64,000 bases of DNA from Fibrobacter sp. (lineage in GTDB: Bacteria > Fibrobacterota > Chitinivibrionia > Chitinivibrionales > Chitinispirillaceae), in assembly GCA_012523595.1 (NCBI GenBank), contig JAAYIG010000105.1, positions 1 to 64,000 of the forward strand, in the 5' to 3' direction. Position numbers and translations under genes: made by a program. The notes under the pieces are model-generated. The model had not been told where the DNA came from and searched no databases. It saw only the letters and a program-made list of their open reading frames with translations. Shown here one piece after another: positions 52,813-60,752 of this stretch; the first letter of the stretch is position 1; the number at the start of each line of letters is the position of its first letter.

Positions 52813-54405
52813 ATGAGCAATAACAACCCTGAAGGCTTTCTGAGTCTTGTCCTGCATGCCCATCTGCCCTACGTAAGGCATCCCGAATGTGATTATATGC
52901 TGGAGGAGAACTGGTTTTATGAGGCAATGACCGAGTGTTACCTGCCTTTGCTTGCAATTTTCAACAACCTGGTTTCAGACAGAGTTCCTTTCCGCATCAC
53001 CATGTCCCTTACACCTACGCTCTGTTCAATGATGAGTGATGAGCTTCTGCAGACCCGCTATCAGGCAAGGCTTCTGAAACTGATTGAACTTGCAGAGAAA
53101 GAACTCGACCGTACAAAAAACACCGAGTTTCATTCTACTGCAGAAATGTACCTGGAAAGATTTACACTCTGCAAACGGTTGTTTGAAAACGTTTACGACA
53201 GAGATATCACCAGAGGTTTTAAACACCTCCAGGATCTTGGATTTCTGGAAATAATCACCTGTGCCGCAACACATGGATATCTTCCCAACATGCAGGTAAA
53301 CCCCTCAGCGGTTCGTGCTCAGATTATCACAGCAGCAAACTCATACCAGCGCTTCTTTGGCAGAAATCCACCCGGAATATGGCTTCCGGAATGCGGGTAT
53401 TATCCCGGAGTAGAGAAATTCGTGGCTGAAGCAGGAATCCGCTATTTCTTCCTGGAGACCCATGGAATTCTTCATTCAAACCCCCAACCTAAATACGGCG
53501 TTTACGCACCTGTTTATTGTCAGGGAACCAATGTAGCTGCCTTCGGCAGGGATGTGGAATCGTCAAAATCTGTCTGGAGCGCCCATGAAGGCTATCCCGG
53601 ACACCCCTCTTATCGTGAATTCTACAGGGATATTGGCTTTGATCTGGAAATGGATTATATAGCCCCCTACATCGATCCCATCGGTATGAGAACCAACACT
53701 TCAATCAAGTATCACAAAGTGACTGGCAATAACTGCGAAAAACAGCCCTATAACCGTCAGGAGGGGATGAAAATTGCGGCTGAGCATGCTGGGAATTTCA
53801 TGTTCAACCGGCAGAAACAAACCGAACACCTGAGGTCCATAATGGACCGGCCGCCGATTATAATGGCGCCCTATGATGCCGAGCTGTTCGGGCACTGGTG
53901 GTATGAGGGTCCGGAGTGGCTCAATTTTCTTATCCGTAAGATAGCTTTCGAGCAGAATACGATCCGCTTGATAACCCCTTCCGACTATCTTGAACTTTTT
54001 CCATCCAATCAGGCTGTTCAACCTGCATTCTCCTCATGGGGACAGGGAGGATATTCAGAAGTATGGCTGCATGAGTGCAACAGTTGGATCTACCGCCATC
54101 TGCATCGTATGGAAGAGAGGATGACAGAGTGCGCGATGAGATTTCCTGAGGCGGATCAGAATGTCAGGCGGGTACTCAATCAGATGGCACGTGAGCTTCT
54201 TCTTGCAGAGTCAAGCGACTGGGCTTTTATAATGAAAACCGGCACGATGGTACAGTATGCCGAGAGACGTACAAAGGAACACATTGCAAATTTCCTGCGG
54301 CTTTATGATGATTTACAAAACAACAGGTTCGACATCGACTACATTTCGCTTCTTGAGTCGCACAATAATATTTTTCCTGAGATAGATTACAGAGTCTATT
54401 CCTGA
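52813..54405 (+). CDS. GH57 family 1,4-alpha-glucan branching-type enzyme
   Basis: 530 residues. It starts FLSLVLHAHLPYVRHPE (GH57 region 1, HAHxP). The catalytic nucleophile is Glu193 in GIWLPECGYYPG and the acid/base is Asp355 in MAPYDAELFGHWWYEG. The C-terminal DUF1957-like helical domain includes WNEFxxx-type sequence around HECNSWIYRHLHRMEERM. The positions closely match characterised GH57 branching enzymes, so alpha-1,6 branching of glycogen is the best guess. A 4-alpha-glucanotransferase or amylase is less likely. No signal peptide, so cytoplasmic. Confidence 0.9.
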   Translation: MSNNNPEGFLSLVLHAHLPYVRHPECDYMLEENWFYEAMTECYLPLLAIFNNLVSDRVPFRITMSLTPTLCSMMSDELLQTRYQARLLKLIELAEKELDRTKNTEFHSTAEMYLERFTLCKRLFENVYDRDITRGFKHLQDLGFLEIITCAATHGYLPNMQVNPSAVRAQIITAANSYQRFFGRNPPGIWLPECGYYPGVEKFVAEAGIRYFFLETHGILHSNPQPKYGVYAPVYCQGTNVAAFGRDVESSKSVWSAHEGYPGHPSYREFYRDIGFDLEMDYIAPYIDPIGMRTNTSIKYHKVTGNNCEKQPYNRQEGMKIAAEHAGNFMFNRQKQTEHLRSIMDRPPIIMAPYDAELFGHWWYEGPEWLNFLIRKIAFEQNTIRLITPSDYLELFPSNQAVQPAFSSWGQGGYSEVWLHECNSWIYRHLHRMEERMTECAMRFPEADQNVRRVLNQMARELLLAESSDWAFIMKTGTMVQYAERRTKEHIANFLRLYDDLQNNRFDIDYISLLESHNNIFPEIDYRVYS

Positions 54406-54420
54406 CCCAAAGGAGTATCT

Positions 54421-55173
54421 ATGAATTGCAGAAAAGTCGCTACCTTATTGCTTGCAGCCGTATCATTTGCTTTCGCGCAAGACAGTGAAACCCTCAACAT
54501 CTTCGCATCATTAGGTTTTGGATTTCCCACAGGAGGACAGGTTTTCTCCTCACACACCTATGATGATAATACTCTTACCGAACGGAAAGATAACTACTTC
54601 AATTATGGCCAGGGTATCAAGCTTGAAGCCGGGATTCAGTATTTCATGATGGAAAACGTGGCTCTTCAGTTAGCCTTCGGATTTTCAGGAAAAGTGCCAA
54701 GGCTTGAAATCCAAAACAATCATAATTTCACGAACGCAGCATTACTAGACAGCTCTATTTCAATTAATTACAGATCCAGCTTATTTGGCTTAAAGGTACT
54801 AGTGGTACCCAGATTTGAGATACTGGAGCTCCTCAACATGTACACAGGGGTAGGTATTGGATTTTTCTGGAATTCCCTCTCCTATGAGAGATCAAAAACA
54901 ATTGGAACAAATGTAGATAATTTTGACGGCAAAATAAAATCCTCGCCTGCACTGGGATTGTTAGGGCTACTGGGAATTGATATACCGCTTTCCGACCTCA
55001 TGGCTGTATTCGGCGAGGTAGCATTTGAACAGCTGAGTTTCAAGTGGCGCAAACGGATCGAAGATGGGCTCACCATCAATTATGAGAAGGATGCTGCAAA
55101 TCTTGATGCTCCGCTAAGAGCCCCCGGGTCCAACTGGCAGATTCGGGCAGGAATACGGTTTATAGTTTTTTAA
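54421..55173 (+). CDS. Outer-membrane beta-barrel protein
   Basis: 250 residues. A signal peptide ends in SFAFAQ. The remainder is alternating beta strands of about eight-strand size (OmpW/OmpA-barrel class) and the last residue is Phe (IRAGIRFIVF), the BAM recognition signature. AAGGAG lies five bases before the ATG. It starts 15 bases after the GH57 gene, an odd operon partner for a cytoplasmic enzyme. Confidence 0.8.
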   Translation: MNCRKVATLLLAAVSFAFAQDSETLNIFASLGFGFPTGGQVFSSHTYDDNTLTERKDNYFNYGQGIKLEAGIQYFMMENVALQLAFGFSGKVPRLEIQNNHNFTNAALLDSSISINYRSSLFGLKVLVVPRFEILELLNMYTGVGIGFFWNSLSYERSKTIGTNVDNFDGKIKSSPALGLLGLLGIDIPLSDLMAVFGEVAFEQLSFKWRKRIEDGLTINYEKDAANLDAPLRAPGSNWQIRAGIRFIVF

Positions 55174-55181
55174 TCTGAAAG

Positions 55182-55210
55182 CTGTAAGGGGACAAACAAT
55201 CCCCTTACAG
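55182..55210 (+). terminator. Perfect 11-bp hairpin after the beta-barrel gene
   Basis: CTGTAAGGGGA and TCCCCTTACAG are exact complements around the 7-base loop CAAACAA, starting eight bases past the stop codon. There is no T tract, but the position fits the end of the 49.6-55.2 kb transcript. Confidence 0.55.
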
Positions 55211-55365
55211 TGAGCCCAGATTGATATCACAAATTGTGAAGTAATTTTATGATGTCAAGCTTACCAGCTATCCAGTTTCTCTTCAAGTTCACATTTTGTG
55301 AGCTTTAAACTTCTGACTCTTCGTTAGTAAGCTGGGCTATCGGGGGTTATACTTGAAGGGAAAAA

Positions 55366-55438
55366 AGCCGAGAAGGGGACTCGAACCCCTGACCTACTGA
55401 TTACGAATCAATTGCTCTACCGACTGAGCTATCTCGGC
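55366..55438 (-). tRNA. tRNA-Thr (anticodon CGU)
   Basis: The minus strand folds as a full cloverleaf: acceptor GCCGAGA with TCTCGGC, D stem GCTC/GAGC, anticodon stem ATTGA/TCAGT around loop TTCGTAA (anticodon CGT, reading ACG), T stem AGGGG/CCCCT with TTCGAGT loop. Discriminator base is T, and CCA is not encoded. A run of T follows the 3' end and may terminate transcription. Confidence 0.95.
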
Positions 55439-55641
55439 ATAAGCCAACAAAATAAAATCCGCCACTATTAATCGGCCACATTTCGCGCTTCTATAGTCAT
55501 AAATACAGATACACAATAAAACTTCATCATCACAAAGAGAAAGGCTCTCTCAGAAATGCAATATAGACATGTCACTATCTATTTGATAAAATATTAAACA
55601 TCAAAACAAACAACTTTGTCTGTATCCAGCAGGAAGAATAG

Positions 55642-56413
55642 ATGAACTTCAAATCTCTTTTCAAAATTCGAGGATTAAAAGCAGGGTATTGTACAGTCTG
55701 CGATAAACCATCTCTCTTTATACTACAATAAATGATGAATTGTGGAAAATTAGAAATCATGCTATATGCATACATTGTCACAGCGTCTCCAGACATCGAC
55801 ACATGGCATACTGTATCTCGATGGCTTTGAAAGAGAAAGGTATTAAGCAATACACAGATCTAAGAAGAAGGCCTGACATTGCAATTTATTTTGCAGAATC
55901 AGGTACACAACTTATTACTGCACTGAGAAATAACCCATCATTAACAGTGTCAGAATTCTTTGATAATTGTCGTTCTGTGAAATCAAGAATAACATTCTGT
56001 GTCAGGACTTGCAGAAACTTACATCTGATGACTATAAGTTTGATATAGTCGTCACCCAGGATGTTTTTGAGCATATTCAAGATTGGCGAACTGCTGCAAA
56101 GGAAATATATCGTGTGTTAAACAACGGTGGTGCACATGTTTTTAGTGTTCCCTTTTATTTTGTATCACAAACAAAGAAGTTATTCGATAATGTAAACGGC
56201 AATTTTGTTCCAGTTGTGGAACCAGTAGAATATCATGGTGATGGAATCAGGGACAAGATTCCTGCATATAACCATTTCGGGTTTGATATGATAGAAGAAA
56301 TGACAAGAATTGGTTTCAATGTTAAGATTGATATTCCAAAATACCGGGAGTACCATCATTATGGTTTTTTTGATTGTTACACATTTATCGCTTATAAAAA
56401 CAGGTGTGATTAA
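55642..56413 (+). pseudogene. SAM-dependent methyltransferase gene broken by two frameshifts
   Basis: The ATG at 55642 has AGGA upstream. Three frames join to one recognisable protein: MNFKSLFKIRGLKAGYCTVC (55642 on), then NDELWKIRNHAICIHCHSV, RRRPDIAIYFAES and SEFFDNCRS (to about 55977), then EIKNNILCQDLQ, FDIVVTQDVFEH and EIYRVLNNGGAHVFSVPF to the stop at 56411-56413. Together they give a double CxxC zinc site followed by a class I methyltransferase. The junctions are near 55715-55730 and 55975-55980 (TCTGTGAAATC would read through as SGEIK with one more G). Each shift equals one lost base. The region is clearly more AT-rich than its neighbours, which suggests transfer followed by decay. 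Confidence 0.85.
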
Positions 56414-56446
56414 AAAAATTCCTGAAGCTGCTGAGGTAATTGCAAA

Positions 56447-57535
56447 CTATTCACTGATTTCTTCTCTTTTCTGCTGAGCAGAAAGTGCCTTCCTCTTTAG
56501 GTGCCTGGCCTCAGAAAACGGTTTATCAAGTCTCTTTCTTACCTCATTGTCGAATTCGTAATGTCCCATTCTGTTGACTTCAGCAATCACCTGCTCGTAC
56601 CTGTTTAGCTCCATATCTATTTTGGCAATCAACAGATGACAAAGAGCCGCATTGTAATGATTATCCTGAGGATCAGCTTCCACTTTACTCAAGATAGACT
56701 GGAAAATCATCCTTGCCTCATCATACCTTTTCAGGCCGAAAAGCGCCCTGGCTTTCCCCCACTGAAAAAGAGTTGACCTCTTATACTTCTGAAGCATCTC
56801 ATCAGCTATCTCCAGCGCTTCCTTATACCTTTTTTCATTCAGCAGAATATCCACCAGTGCCGATGAAGCGAAATTTCTGGTGTAAACACCGCGCTGACGA
56901 GCCACATAAAGCTTCTGTATCCCACTCTCCCTCTTATCTTCTACACCCGGCATCCACCAGAGTACTTTCATCAAAGCACTGCGCCAGTAATCATAACTGC
57001 CAACACCATAATTGATATCAACTATATCACTTTTTGCATCCTGAAGCTCCAGCAGAACCGACACACCTTTCCATCCATACCTGAATGCCGTAATCCACCT
57101 CTCATATCTGGCCTCATAGGTCCCTTTATACCCATCCGCCCCGCCTATAAAAAACTTTGCCCATTGATCCCCAGGATCTTTACTGAGAAGCTTCTCACCC
57201 TTCTCTATTGCAAGATCACAATAGCGGTAAAACTCATTCTCCTTCTTTTTCGACTGGAATTTAACCATCCAGGCATCTATCACAACCGCCATCATGAAGT
57301 AACCGGCCGGATGATCCGGATACTTTCTGATAATCCTGCGGACCTCCTCCTCAGACTCCTTCAAATCTTCATTGTAAACATGATCCAGCGATGCAATAGC
57401 CCATTGGTGAAGATCTTCGGGGAGCGGCGGTGCTGCGGAATAAACATTGACTATGCATAAAAAGACCAGGACCGCGGTGGAAATGCTATTGTTTCCGCGA
57501 AGAATCAGCTTTATCGGGCAGAAGACTGTAGTCAT
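56447..57535 (-). CDS. Exported TPR-repeat protein
   Basis: 362 residues. A hydrophobic segment at about 18-33 ending VYSAAPP acts as a signal peptide, although the N-terminus before it is long. TPR-like helix pairs follow throughout, clearest at KRYKEALEIADEMLQKYKR and KRYDEARMIFQSIL. The centre carries a conserved-looking block (GADGYKGTYEARYERWITAF, GVGSYDYWRSALMK). Its start lies within the 3' end of the upstream lipoprotein gene (50-base overlap), so a later start is possible. Last gene of the ABC importer run. Confidence 0.75.
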   Translation of the reverse strand: MTTVFCPIKLILRGNNSISTAVLVFLCIVNVYSAAPPLPEDLHQWAIASLDHVYNEDLKESEEEVRRIIRKYPDHPAGYFMMAVVIDAWMVKFQSKKKENEFYRYCDLAIEKGEKLLSKDPGDQWAKFFIGGADGYKGTYEARYERWITAFRYGWKGVSVLLELQDAKSDIVDINYGVGSYDYWRSALMKVLWWMPGVEDKRESGIQKLYVARQRGVYTRNFASSALVDILLNEKRYKEALEIADEMLQKYKRSTLFQWGKARALFGLKRYDEARMIFQSILSKVEADPQDNHYNAALCHLLIAKIDMELNRYEQVIAEVNRMGHYEFDNEVRKRLDKPFSEARHLKRKALSAQQKREEISE

Positions 57536-57860
57536 TAAAGTATCGTTCCCACATCCGCTTCGATCTAAGATAACGATATTTCCTTACTATCTTGACATTT
57601 ACGCTCTTGAGGAAATAAAAATCAACCTCGGCCTTCTTGGAATATTTCCCTTCATCATACAATTTATAGGAAACCAGGTCATAATATGGCTCCGGTAACA
57701 GAGCGGTATCTGCAACACCCTCCAGAATCGCTTCAAGATCATCCTTTAAGATCACCTCTAGCTTCTTCCTGGCAAGCTCATCACTCTCCCCGCTGCAACC
57801 TGTTGTCAACGGAATTACCGCGATAAACAGAAAACAAACAACTCTCTTAGACCAGTTCAT
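57486..57860 (-). CDS. Small lipoprotein
   Basis: 124 residues. Lipobox IPLTTGCSG gives lipidated Cys22. The mature part is charged, with a Tyr-rich segment (YYDLVSYKLYDEGKYSKKAE, then KIVRKYRYLRSK). No family recognised. AGGA lies very close before the ATG. It follows the ATPase gene by 11 bases and overlaps the TPR gene, so it belongs to the importer transcript. Confidence 0.7.
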   Translation of the reverse strand: MNWSKRVVCFLFIAVIPLTTGCSGESDELARKKLEVILKDDLEAILEGVADTALLPEPYYDLVSYKLYDEGKYSKKAEVDFYFLKSVNVKIVRKYRYLRSKRMWERYFNDYSLLPDKADSSRKQ

Positions 57861-57871
57861 ATCCTAACATT

Positions 57872-58981
57872 CTAGCTGAAAATGTTCAATGATGTAGTTG
57901 GATCAAAAAGATGAACCTTCCGCCCATCAACAAAAACTTTCATCTTCCTCTCTGGAATCACCTCCTCATCACGGACTATCAGAAAACGGACTACCGCCCC
58001 ACTGACATTCCGTCCTATTACAAGATACTTATCTCCAAGGTTTTCAACCAATTCTACCATAAGCTCTATCTCGGTATCCGTATGCCTCCTGCTGTCTCTG
58101 TGCTTAGAAAAATATACACTCTGAGGCCTTATTCCTGCCTTCACCTTCCTCCCCGCAAGATCCTTCAACCTTGAATACCTCTCCTTATCAAGCTTTAATA
58201 TTCCAATATCGGTCATTACTCCTAACCCATCCTCCTCAGCTTGTATCACTCCATCAAAAAAGTTAATCTGAGGGCTGCCGATGAATTCGGCAGTAAAAAT
58301 ATTGGATGGTGAATCATACAGAGCGGTTGGTGAATCATACTGCACAGTACGGCCGTTGTTTATAAGAGCAATCCTCTCGCTCATACTCATGGCCTCAACC
58401 TGATTATGCGTAACATAAATAATTGTTTTTCCCACATGCCTGTGAATGCGCTTAAGTTCCTCTATCGCAGTCTCCCTCAAAGCCGCATCAAGATTACTCA
58501 GCGGCTCATCAAGCAGCAGGACATCAGGATCAAGGACAAGAGCTCTGGCCAGGGCCACCCTCTGCCGCTGACCACCGGAAATCTCCCTTGGAAGCCTGTC
58601 CTCCAGCCCTTTAAGATGCAGAAAACCAGTGACCCATTTCAACTTCTGCTGCATCTTCACTTGAGAAGCTCCGTTTAACTGTAAACCAAATAGAATATTC
58701 CTGCGGACAGTCATGTGTGGAAATAAGGCATAACTTTGAAATACCATAGCTATCCTGCGTTTCTGGGCAGGAATCGCATTGTATCTCTTTCCATCAACCA
58801 GAAGCTCTCCGCTGTCTATACTCTCCAGTCCCGCAATCATTCTAAGAAGAGTAGTCTTTCCACATCCGGACGGCCCCAGTAAAGTCACAAACTCACCATC
58901 CCTGACACTTAAATCAAGGTTATCGATTATAGTGCTGTTACCGAATTTCTTGGAAAGAGAGCGCAGAATAACATCAGCCAT
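57872..58981 (-). CDS. Sugar-type ABC importer ATPase (MalK/UgpC family)
   Basis: 369 residues. Walker A GPSGCGKT at 36-43, Q-loop FQSYALFPH from 81, signature SGGQRQR at 135-141, Walker B VLLLDEPLSNLD at 154-165, and H-loop YVTHNQ. The C-terminal third is a TOBE/OB regulatory domain typical of MalK, UgpC and MsmK. It pairs with the two permeases encoded upstream. GAGG precedes the ATG. Confidence 0.96.
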   Translation of the reverse strand: MADVILRSLSKKFGNSTIIDNLDLSVRDGEFVTLLGPSGCGKTTLLRMIAGLESIDSGELLVDGKRYNAIPAQKRRIAMVFQSYALFPHMTVRRNILFGLQLNGASQVKMQQKLKWVTGFLHLKGLEDRLPREISGGQRQRVALARALVLDPDVLLLDEPLSNLDAALRETAIEELKRIHRHVGKTIIYVTHNQVEAMSMSERIALINNGRTVQYDSPTALYDSPSNIFTAEFIGSPQINFFDGVIQAEEDGLGVMTDIGILKLDKERYSRLKDLAGRKVKAGIRPQSVYFSKHRDSRRHTDTEIELMVELVENLGDKYLVIGRNVSGAVVRFLIVRDEEVIPERKMKVFVDGRKVHLFDPTTSLNIFS

Positions 58982-58991
58982 TATTTTTCCT

Positions 58992-59846
58992 CTATTTCAC
59001 AGATCCTGTGGAAATACCTGCAATCATATAGCGCTGCACCATTAAACTGAAAATTATAACAGGCACACTTAAACAAACAGATATCGCAGCCAGTAGATTC
59101 TGGGGTTCTGCGTATTTAATTCCATTAAGATATAAAGTCAGGGTAAAGATCTCCTGATTCCCAAGCATAAGAAAATAAGCAAATATAAACTCATCCCAGG
59201 AAAGCAGAAACGTATAAATAGCCGCTGCCGCAAGCCCCGGGATTGCCAAAGGAAGCAGTATTCTGAAAAAAGTCTGTCCAGTGCCAGCACCCATCACCCA
59301 GGCCTGCTGCTCCAGGTCTGCAGGTATGGATTCAAATGCCCCTATCCCGATAAAAATCACATAGGGAAGCGCCAGCAGAGTATGGGCAAGAATCACTCCC
59401 CAGTATGTCTGATGAGCACCAATATGTATGAAAAATTCGACAACTGGAATAACAGACGCGATGTCGGGAAAAAGGCGGACTGAAATAATACCCAGGAGAA
59501 GTAATTTCCTTCCCGGAATCCTGTATCTGCCGAGAATATATGCGGCTGGAACACCGAGAATCAAAGAGAGAACCACTGTAGAAAAGGCTACAATTACACT
59601 GTTGAGCAGAACCTGATAAAAATGATGATCTCTAAAAAGGTAAAGAAATGCCTGCATCGTAGGCTCAAAAGGCCACCAGGGAATCGGCTCTCCTCCGGTA
59701 TTTATACTTTTTATATCGCTGATTGAATACTTTACAAGTAAATATACCGGTCCTGCCACAATCAGCACGGCAAGAATAATTCCTGTAGCCCAGATCATTT
59801 TTTTCCCGGATGTCATCGGCATCCGCTTTGGTGTCACAGAAATCAT
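58992..59846 (-). CDS. ABC importer permease, MalG-like
   Basis: 284 residues with six membrane helices. The EAA loop that docks onto the ATPase reads QAWVMGAGTGQTFFRILLPL (the canonical EAAxxxGAxxxxxFxxIxLPL). The short N-terminal tail and length fit the MalG subfamily. Starts three bases after the stop of the partner permease. Confidence 0.95.
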   Translation of the reverse strand: MISVTPKRMPMTSGKKMIWATGIILAVLIVAGPVYLLVKYSISDIKSINTGGEPIPWWPFEPTMQAFLYLFRDHHFYQVLLNSVIVAFSTVVLSLILGVPAAYILGRYRIPGRKLLLLGIISVRLFPDIASVIPVVEFFIHIGAHQTYWGVILAHTLLALPYVIFIGIGAFESIPADLEQQAWVMGAGTGQTFFRILLPLAIPGLAAAAIYTFLLSWDEFIFAYFLMLGNQEIFTLTLYLNGIKYAEPQNLLAAISVCLSVPVIIFSLMVQRYMIAGISTGSVK

Positions 59847-59848
59847 AA

Positions 59849-60748
59849 CTATCCGCGCCTCAAGAGAACCTTCTGCAGCAGTTCCATTACCTTCAACAGA
59901 ACCAATGTGGTAACTACAATACAGATCACCATCACAATAGCCACAGTCGCAGCTCTATTTGAATTCCCCAGTTCATTATAGAAAAAATCGATAAGAGTTC
60001 CAAGCAGATTATACCGGCCCGCCAGCACAAAGGGGAAGATAAACTCTTTCCACATCTCCACCGACCGCAGCAGCACAACAGCCGATATAGATGGAATAAT
60101 AAGCGGAATGACAATCGTAAATACCCTTTTAAACAGCGAAGCACCCATTGTCTTTGCAGCATCAAATAACTCCGGATCGATACTATTAAGCCCCGTAAGC
60201 AGAATAAGCATGGAAATGGGCATATCCCTCCAGATTTTCCCCATCAGGGAAATTCCCAGGGAAAAAAGCTGCGATCCCCTCCAGTTAATCGGTTCACTGA
60301 TTATTGCCGGAAGTGACCAGTAGTTCCCAGCCAGAAGATGGTTGATATGACCACCGGGAAAATCAAACAGTATGTAAAGCAGCATCGCTGTAACAAGAGC
60401 AGGAATAGCCAGAGGAATCAGAAATATGCTTCTTACAACTCCCCGCATCGTAAAACTCTGGTAAAGCATGAACGCAAACAGCAAACCCGCCAGAAGTTCA
60501 AGAGGTGTGCCCACCACAGTAAATAAAAGTGTATTCAGAAGTGCACTCTGAAACCGGGAATCAGCAAAAAGATCCAGGAAAGGTTGTATCGATGGAAATT
60601 CTACACCAGCAGCGGGATCTGAAAGGCTCAGCCCCAGAAGATATACAAATACAATAAGCTGAAACCCTGTAAGATAAAGCGTGGCCGGTAACAATGGCCA
60701 CGCTTTTTTGACAAATTCAAAGAATCTCTTTACAGGAGAAGAAAGCAT
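59849..60748 (-). CDS. ABC importer permease, MalF-like
   Basis: 299 residues from the ATG at 60748, five bases after the stop of the binding-protein gene; the frame is open 21 codons into that gene but those are not expected to be translated. Six membrane helices and an EAA loop FDAAKTMGASLFKRVFTIVI before the fifth. LYLTGFQLIVFVYLLGLSLSD is a typical first helix of carbohydrate permeases. Confidence 0.94.
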   Translation of the reverse strand: MLSSPVKRFFEFVKKAWPLLPATLYLTGFQLIVFVYLLGLSLSDPAAGVEFPSIQPFLDLFADSRFQSALLNTLLFTVVGTPLELLAGLLFAFMLYQSFTMRGVVRSIFLIPLAIPALVTAMLLYILFDFPGGHINHLLAGNYWSLPAIISEPINWRGSQLFSLGISLMGKIWRDMPISMLILLTGLNSIDPELFDAAKTMGASLFKRVFTIVIPLIIPSISAVVLLRSVEMWKEFIFPFVLAGRYNLLGTLIDFFYNELGNSNRAATVAIVMVICIVVTTLVLLKVMELLQKVLLRRG

Positions 60749-60752
60749 CCAA

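Noticed and set aside
55174-55641. An integration site at tRNA-Thr for the decayed methyltransferase segment
   Set aside because: The methyltransferase lies on the 5' side of the tRNA, whereas integrases normally use the 3' end, and no direct repeat of the tRNA end was found.
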